NCBI GenBank assembly: GCA_029939505.1
Contig: JAOZSV010000020.1
Coordinates: forward strand, 1 to 35,942
Direction of reading: 5' to 3'
DNA: 35,942 nucleotides
Source of the DNA: Thiotrichaceae bacterium
GTDB taxonomy: Bacteria; Pseudomonadota; Gammaproteobacteria; Beggiatoales; Beggiatoaceae
A program made the position numbers and the translations under genes. Positions 31,434-35,942 of the stretch are shown here, one piece after another. Within the stretch, counting starts at the first letter, position 1. The number at the start of each line of letters is the position of its first letter. Below the pieces are notes generated by a model. The model saw only the letters and a program-made list of their open reading frames with translations, did not search any database and was not told the origin of the DNA.

Positions 31434-31927
31434 ATGGACTTTTCACCGATAATTAATCAAGTTGTAGGAGTTCTTTGGTATTTGATACCACTCGTCATTT
31501 TTGCTTATATCCTAAAGTCACCTTGGTTCAAGTCACCTTGGTTCAAGGGTGTGGCAGGTGAGTTTATCGTCAATTTTTCAGCAAAATTGATGCTGGATAA
31601 AGAAAAGTACCATTTGATAAAAAACGTAACTCTACCAACAGAAGATGGAAGCACGCAAATTGATCACATTATTGTTTCAATTTATGGAATATTTGTGGTC
31701 GAAACAAAAAAAAAGATTTTTTCTGGTTCCCACGCGCTGGCGTGGGAACCGATTCTGGACGCGCCAGCGTCCTGTGTAAGTAAACATCGACGCTGGCGCG
31801 TCGTCACTGCATTCCCACGCCAGCGCGTGGGAACGAGAAATTAATTCAAAAACAAGGACTCGATAAAAGTTGGGTATCATGGGCATGGAAACTTGTTAAT
31901 ACTCAAACTTGGATGAAGAATAAATAG
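31434..31927 (+). pseudogene. NERD-domain protein, interrupted
   Basis: The N-terminal part has a membrane segment (VVGVLWYLIPLVIFAYIL) and a NERD nuclease-related start: GVAGEFIVN, then STQIDHIIVSIYGIFVVETK. A 121-bp GC-rich palindrome (31720-31840) then interrupts it and the frame runs to a stop inside the palindrome. Past it, LIQKQGLDKSWVSWAWKLVN continues in another frame and ends at a TAG formed by the left end of the RAYT element. The central NERD part (the usual KGWIFG-W-Q region) is missing. An in-frame 15-bp tandem duplication (SPWFK twice) lies near 31520-31550. A cassette gene in origin, by position. Confidence 0.75.
31720..31840. mobile_element. GC-rich palindromic element inside the NERD gene
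   Basis: Ends TTTCTGGTTCCCACGCGC and GCGCGTGGGAACGAGAAA are near-perfect complements, with inner arms GACGCGCCAGCGTC and GACGCTGGCGCGTC. Much richer in GC than its surroundings, hence probably imported. Confidence 0.8.
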
Positions 31928-32753
31928 GGGACAGACCACATTTTATTTGATATAATTAATGACTGGTTATAATTCTTTAATCTTATACTAATGTCTCGTC
32001 GTTCTCGTTTAAAACTTGATGGAATTCCAATACATCTCATTCAACGTGGCAACAATCGAAATGCCTGTTTCTATGCAGATGAAGATTACCAATTTTACCT
32101 TGAATCTCTTGATGGATATTGCCATGACGAAAAGGTGAAAGTACATGCTTATGTTTTGATGACCAACCACGTTCATATCTTAGTCACACCAACCGATGGA
32201 AATGGCCCATCACGGGTAATGAAACGATTAGGACAACGTTATGTGCAATACATAAATCGTACCTATCGACGGACTGGAAGTTTATGGGAAGGTCGTTTTC
32301 GTTCCAGTTTAGTTGGAGAGGAAAATTATTTTTTGGCTTGCCATCGTTACATAGAACTTAATCCAGTACGAGCCAATATGGTATCTCATCCAGCAGAATA
32401 TCAGTGATCAAGCTACCGAGCAAACGCACAGGGCGAATTTGACCGAGTGCTATCACCCCATTCACTTTACGAAGAACTTGGAAACGATGCAACAGCCCGT
32501 CAAATAGCCTATAAAAAATTATTCTGTTCTGAGTTAGAATATAGTTTACTAAATGAAATTCGTCAGGCAACTAATGGAGGCTACGTGCTTGGAAGTGATA
32601 AATTCAAGCGAGAAGTCGCTTTAGCTATTGGTCGCCGAACTTGGCGTGGAATACCAGGAAGACCGCAAAAAGTACATTTGGAAGAAGGGCAAGGAACACT
32701 TCCATTTTGATAGCCGAGGTTGCCTCAAGAATAAATGTGGTCTGTCCCCTATT
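31923..32753 (+). mobile_element. RAYT (REP-associated tyrosine transposase) element
   Basis: 831 bp bounded by AATAGGGGACAGACCACATT and AAATGTGGTCTGTCCCCTATT. It holds one transposase frame with a single nonsense codon. It sits across the end of the NERD gene. Confidence 0.82.
31991..32710 (+). pseudogene. RAYT Y1 transposase with one nonsense codon
   Basis: IS200-like Y1 transposase (TnpA-REP). HUH-type motif HVHILV near residue 55, preceded by YVLMTNH; the family stretch GSLWEGRFRSSLV; then HRYIELNPVRANMV. The frame is interrupted once by TGA at 32405-32407, in EYQ-stop-SSYRANAQGE, where relatives have Trp (EYxWSSY), so a TGG to TGA change is the simple explanation. After that the same frame continues to 32710 with typical C-terminal text (VLGSDKFKREVALAIGRR). 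Total 239 sense codons. Probably inactive, recently. Confidence 0.88.
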
Positions 32754-32780
32754 TTCTCCCTTTTGAATTTTCAGGAAAAT

Positions 32781-32823
32781 GTCGGGTTACGTTTTTTTGC
32801 TTTGCAAAAAAAGCTAACCCGAC
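32781..32823. repeat. Palindrome GTCGGGTTA / TAACCCGAC
   Basis: GTCGGGTTACGTTTTTTTGC with GCAAAAAAAGCTAACCCGAC. Sits between the RAYT element and the second 195-bp module. Nothing else is seen in 32754-32832. Confidence 0.75.
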
Positions 32824-32832
32824 CTACATAGC

Positions 32833-33026
32833 TAATTATACCTATTATTAGGTGGATTTGACAGGATAATTTTTTTAGAGGGCAAACTGGCCTGAATTTC
32901 CGGTCCCATGGTATGTAATATGCGGGCAAAATGACAGGATATTCAATATGAGGGCAAATTGGCCTGAATTGTCGGTCAATATCTAAGAATATGAGGGCGA
33001 ATTGGCCTTATAATAAGTAGTTAGAT
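32833..33026 (+). repeat. 195-bp module, copy 2, ending in core site GTTAGAT
   Basis: About 90% identical to 28174-28367, including the GGGCAAATTGGCC-like boxes and a TATAAT at 33009-33014. It ends GTAGTTAGAT at 33026, only 16 bp before the PhzF-family ATG, so the core at 33020 would be the left border of that cassette. Confidence 0.7.
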
Positions 33027-33042
33027 TTCGCGAAGGATTTTC

Positions 33043-33822
33043 ATGAAATTAAATATTTATCAAATAGATGCTTTTGCAAATAGAACTCTTGAGGGAAATC
33101 CGGCCGCGATAATACCACTTGATGAATGGTTATCTGATGAATTAATGCAAGCTATTGCGGCAGAAAATAATTTATCAGAAACGGCGTTTTTTGTTCCAAC
33201 AACTGAAGGTTATCATATTCGTTGGTTTACCCCGGTTCACGAAGTGAATTTGTGCGGCCATGCCACAATAGCAAGCTCATACGTACTCTTTAATATGTTG
33301 GGGTACGATAAAGCAGAAATAGAATTTGAGTCAAAAAGTGGTAGATTGATTGTTAAGCAAAAAGGTGAGTGGTTGGAAATGAATTTTCCGTCGCAACCGC
33401 CTATAAAATGTGAAATTCCCCAACAGATACTAGACGTATTTAATGAGAAACCAGTTGAGTGTTTAAAGTCCGAAGATTATCTCGTAGTCTTTGATAATGA
33501 ACAGCAAGTTTTCGATGCTAACCCAAATTATAGCCTTCTCTCAGAGCTAGAATTACGAGGCGTTACCATAACATCAAGATCAGAAAAATATGATTTTGTT
33601 TCAAGGTTTTTTGCGCCAAAATATGGAATTAATGAAGACCCAGTAACCGGCTCTTCCTTTACACAACTTATACCTTATTGGTCAAGCAAATTAAGTAAAA
33701 ATAATTTGTTTGCAAAACAGGTTTCTAAACGAGGCGGTGAAGTGCAATGTTCTTATTTAGGTGATAGAGTACTTATTTCCGGCAAAGCAGCTAAATACAT
33801 GGTTGGTACAATCGAAATCTAA
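33043..33822 (+). CDS. PhzF-family isomerase/epimerase-like protein
   Basis: 259 residues, close to the usual length of the PhzF family (diaminopimelate-epimerase-like double hot-dog-type fold). Family marks: the opening IYQIDAFANRTLEGNPAAII, the catalytic-Glu region NNLSETAFF (Glu about 46), VNLCGHATIAS, and NEDPVTGSSFT in the second half. Substrate unknown; family members act on small cyclic acids. GAAGGA with good spacing precedes ATG 33043. The gene starts 16 bp past the core site GTTAGAT and is followed by attC site 6, as expected of a cassette gene. It is intact. Confidence 0.92.
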   Translation: MKLNIYQIDAFANRTLEGNPAAIIPLDEWLSDELMQAIAAENNLSETAFFVPTTEGYHIRWFTPVHEVNLCGHATIASSYVLFNMLGYDKAEIEFESKSGRLIVKQKGEWLEMNFPSQPPIKCEIPQQILDVFNEKPVECLKSEDYLVVFDNEQQVFDANPNYSLLSELELRGVTITSRSEKYDFVSRFFAPKYGINEDPVTGSSFTQLIPYWSSKLSKNNLFAKQVSKRGGEVQCSYLGDRVLISGKAAKYMVGTIEI

Positions 33823-33941
33823 CAACACAATAAACTCTGACAATTGCAGGTTATTGTAGACGTTAACTCGTAAGCCGTATATATCTTGATTAATAAATTG
33901 TAATTTGTAGGGTGCATAAGCGATAGCGTCATGCACCTTAT

Positions 33942-33988
33942 TTCTAACTTTATCTTGGAGGCCGACCTTCGGCGGCTCAAGAATGGTG
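33942..33988 (+). other. attC-like site 6, R' replaced by intron start
   Basis: R'' TTCTAAC (33942-33948; 6 of 7 complementary to GTTAGAT at the cassette start), CTTGGAGGCCG / CGGCGGCTCAAG imperfect hairpin, AATGGTG ending at G33988. Then GTGCGACC instead of TTAG. The preceding 85 bp match the region before site 4. Confidence 0.7.
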
Positions 33989-34426
33989 GTGCGACCCGTT
34001 TGGCCTAGAGCATTGATTTATAAGAAGTTTTTGTAAATTGATAAAGAAAGGTCAGGACGTGAAATGAGTGGTTATCATTTTGTGTGATAACTCAAAAGAT
34101 GTAGGAATAAGTTTGGAATTAAATCCAAACGAGCTTTCCTAAATGACCTATAATTTAGCTAATACCCCTATTGGTGGGCTGTCAACCTTCTGGTAAAGCG
34201 GGGTGTAACGTGATGAAAGTATGATTAGCCATGCTGAGATTTGCTAGGTAAATGGATATGGTTACGGGAGAAATTACTGCTATACGAAAACATCGTCATT
34301 GAGAATAGGGAATGCTAAGAAAGAACCTATATTTGGTAAGAAGATTCATATTCTAACGCCGTAAAAATATGATAGGAGTCGGTTTCGCAAGAAACATTAC
34401 CACGGTGTAAAGGTTAAAACCTAAGC
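33989..34426 (+). mobile_element. Group II intron 5' fragment B
   Basis: Begins GTGCGACCCG; the first 246 bp match fragment A, and about 190 bp more follow. The text ATTGAGAATAGGGAATGCT and GGTTTCGCAAGAAACATTAC fit domain I to III of a group II ribozyme (from memory of the family, not modelled). No RT gene, no domain V/VI. It is cut off by the palindrome at 34427. Confidence 0.6.
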
Positions 34427-34510
34427 CAGGTAGGGTGGGCAACGTGGGTGCAACGGCACTTTTTTAATGAGGAAGCCGTTGCACTAAAAGGACTTTGCCC
34501 ACCCTACCTG
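34427..34510. repeat. Palindrome CAGGTAGGGTGGGC / GCCCACCCTACCTG
   Basis: 84 bp with perfect 14-bp ends and inner arms GTGCAACGGC / GCCGTTGCAC. It joins the intron fragment to the second copy of the TIMP-like gene. Related GTAGGGTGG arms occur at 8135-8250. Confidence 0.85.
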
Positions 34511-34532
34511 ACTAATCAGAGGAAATCTTAAA

Positions 34533-35399
34533 ATGAAAAAATTTGTGTTAAGCATTATGGTATTACTCTTAACTTCTTTCAACACATTTGCTTGTAGCTG
34601 TGCACCTGCCCCGTATTTTTTTAAAGCAGTAACGAACATTTCCGTTGATGTGAATGTAGTTTTGCATATTAAAGTACTAAAGAATAATGATGATGGCAGC
34701 ATTGACGCACAGGTGCTTGAAGTCTTTAAAGGTGTGGAAGATGCTTCTCAAATCAAAATTAGAGGAAATAATTTTTGCGGCCCAGTCCTAATAGGGTTTG
34801 ACGATGGAACGGAGTGGATTATGCCATTAGCCAAGCTTAATGAACAGAATCAATATATTCATGTGTCGTGCCTTGATTCTCTACAGGTCAAAAAATTGAG
34901 TGTCACAGGATTTATTAGCGACCATTCCGAACAAACTTACACCTTGGAATCTTTTAGAGAGTTATGGAATCTCTATTACAGTGCATTGCAAGTTGGTCGG
35001 GAACAATGCACAACCGCTGCTTTAAGTAACATCTCCGGTATATGGGCTGGTACTGTAAATAGTAACTGGAATGGCCCTGACGCAAACTATGAAGATGAAA
35101 TTTATCTGTCAATACGCAAAACTACAGATAACATAGCTGTAATCTTTTTATCTTCTATTGAAGCAACCAAAGACTTATTTTCATCAACTTATCTTGGAAA
35201 AGATTTAAGTAAACTAGACTCGTATGGTGTTAATGCATACTTTCCTGATTTTAATCCGGTTAAACAGTCACTAAGTTACATAAATACTTCTTTACCTATA
35301 CGGATAAATATACATGAGGGTGGTCAATCCGGCCTTGTTCACGTACTTTGCGATGCATGCAGTATAAGTTCAGTGATTGTAATACAGAAAATACTATAG
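34533..35399 (+). CDS. Secreted protein with TIMP/NTR-like N-terminal domain (copy 2)
   Basis: 288 residues with the same layout as the gene at 29930: signal peptide 1-20, CSC mature start, NTR-like domain, then the GIW...CxxC domain (CDAC at 273-276). DNA identity with copy 1 begins at ACTAATCAGAGG (22 bp before the ATG) and is nearly perfect for about 740 bp; the last 130 bp then differ at many sites, changing residues such as NYINTSF to SYINTSL and GIEIHEGS to RINIHEGG. This pattern fits recombination or gene conversion between diverged cassettes. It is followed by attC site 7. Confidence 0.8.
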   Translation: MKKFVLSIMVLLLTSFNTFACSCAPAPYFFKAVTNISVDVNVVLHIKVLKNNDDGSIDAQVLEVFKGVEDASQIKIRGNNFCGPVLIGFDDGTEWIMPLAKLNEQNQYIHVSCLDSLQVKKLSVTGFISDHSEQTYTLESFRELWNLYYSALQVGREQCTTAALSNISGIWAGTVNSNWNGPDANYEDEIYLSIRKTTDNIAVIFLSSIEATKDLFSSTYLGKDLSKLDSYGVNAYFPDFNPVKQSLSYINTSLPIRINIHEGGQSGLVHVLCDACSISSVIVIQKIL

Positions 35400-35469
35400 A
35401 GTAGTGTTTTAATAATCGAAATAATTGCAAATAATTGAGGGCAGAGTAAAATTAATTCTAACTAAGCGA

Positions 35470-35570
35470 GCGTAGGATGGGTAGGAGCGAAGCGGCACCA
35501 TTTCCAAATCAATGTCATCATCTTTATAATTGGTGGCTGTGGTGGGTTTCACTTCATTCTACCCATACGC
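35470..35570. repeat. Imperfect palindrome of the GTAGGRTGGGT type
   Basis: GCGTAGGATGGGTAG at the left and CTACCCATACGC at the right, with inner CGGCACCATTTCC / AATTGGTGGCTG text. Another partial element (GGGTAGGGTGGGTAAATGG, 35627-35661) follows. No gene is supported between 35400 and 35744. Confidence 0.6.
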
Positions 35571-35678
35571 ATCAACTTAAAGAAATTTTAGTGGTTTCTC
35601 TCTTATTATATATAAGCTGGCAGCCGGGTAGGGTGGGTAAATGGTTTATCGTTGCCCACCTAAATAACCATAAATTAA

Positions 35679-35726
35679 TTTTAACTTAGTCTTGGAATCG
35701 ACGGATGCTCCAGAACCGTGTTAGTT
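35679..35726 (+). other. attC-like site 7
   Basis: R'' TTTTAAC (35679-35685), CTTGGAATCG / CGGATGCTCCAG weak hairpin, core GTTAGTT (35720-35726). The hairpin is shorter than in the other sites. Confidence 0.6.
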
Positions 35727-35744
35727 TCAGAGAAAAGATGACAA

Positions 35745-35942
35745 ATGAAAACTAATCAAATGATGACTGTAAAAATAGGAAACTTTGGGATTTTAGAAAT
35801 TGGTCATAAAACAATGATGGGTAAAGTATCTCAAGTTTTAGAAATGGGTAATAGAAATAGAGAAGCAAAAAATATTGAGTCTATACCTGAGGTGGTTGCG
35901 AGTTTTTATGTGGTACAAAATTCCCTTAGATTTATCAATGTA
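35745..35942 (+). CDS. Start of the next cassette gene, cut by window end
   Basis: 66 codons open to the edge (MKTNQMMTVKIGNFGILEIG, then HKTMMGKVSQVLEMGNRNRE). The core GTTAGTT lies 18 bp upstream, the usual distance in this array. In-frame ATGs also occur at 35760 and 35763. No signal peptide is seen. I do not recognise the family. The ATG at 35739 is closed after five codons and is not the start. Confidence 0.55.
   Translation, partial: MKTNQMMTVKIGNFGILEIGHKTMMGKVSQVLEMGNRNREAKNIESIPEVVASFYVVQNSLRFINV

Noticed and set aside
32405-32407. TGA in the RAYT gene read as tryptophan or selenocysteine
   Set aside because: Other genes in the window end with TGA as a normal stop (pilD for example), and no SECIS-like signal was sought or seen; a nonsense mutation is simpler.
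35477-35689. 70-residue protein near the right edge
   Set aside because: Runs through two palindromic elements and into the attC-like site.

Overview
The window looks like a piece of chromosome from an AT-rich, filamentous-sulfur-bacterium-like gammaproteobacterium (Beggiatoaceae/Thiotrichales is my best guess). The evidence is the gammaproteobacterial gene order pilB-pilC-pilD-coaE-zapD, a Pil-Chp twitching chemosensory cluster, and intergenic regions packed with perfect hairpins, MITEs and short dispersed repeats. The taxon is an inference; no rRNA is present.

Left part (1-6.8 kb): trpG/pabA, then the type IV pilus assembly genes pilB (extension ATPase), pilC (platform) and pilD (prepilin peptidase/methylase), followed by coaE and zapD. 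Middle part (6.8-24.3 kb): a chemosensory system for type IV pili. It comprises a PilG-like regulator with an extra N-terminal domain, PilH, a solute-binding lipoprotein, a PilI-type CheW, a large PilJ-type receptor, a 1909-residue ChpA kinase and two further CheW-like proteins. A type IIG restriction-modification gene, followed by the decayed 5' end of a paralogue, splits the two last CheW-like genes. No CheR/PilK or CheB/ChpB is seen. Then come glmU, a CorC/HlyC-type CBS protein and tRNA-Pro(GGG) (24.6-28.0 kb).

Right part (28.2-35.9 kb): I read this as a gene-cassette array of integron type without an integron integrase in view (CALIN-like). All genes point the same way, are mostly secreted orphan proteins, and are separated by attC-like sites: a CTAAC inverse core, an imperfect GC-rich hairpin with unpaired bases, and a GTTA core. 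Two cassettes obey the rule that the R'' box complements the cassette's own first bases. Two cassettes carry almost no coding capacity. Two group II intron 5' fragments start exactly at the G^TT integrase cut position of two attC sites. Cassette cargo includes a duplicated secreted protein with a TIMP/NTR-like N-terminal domain (CSC mature start), a small secreted protein sharing its C-terminal domain, a six-cysteine exported protein, a PhzF-family enzyme, a broken NERD protein and a RAYT transposase with one nonsense codon. A 195-bp module that ends in a core site is present twice, plus a stub, each time before a cassette gene.

Across the window the spacers are dominated by four palindrome or repeat families: covarying T-rich/A-rich hairpins; MITEs with TAACTGATGTTACGCA ends; MITEs with GTAACTACTC ends; and 30-32 bp direct repeats around CAACGCTTCAGCTTTGG. 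Several palindromes are nested in the loops of others.
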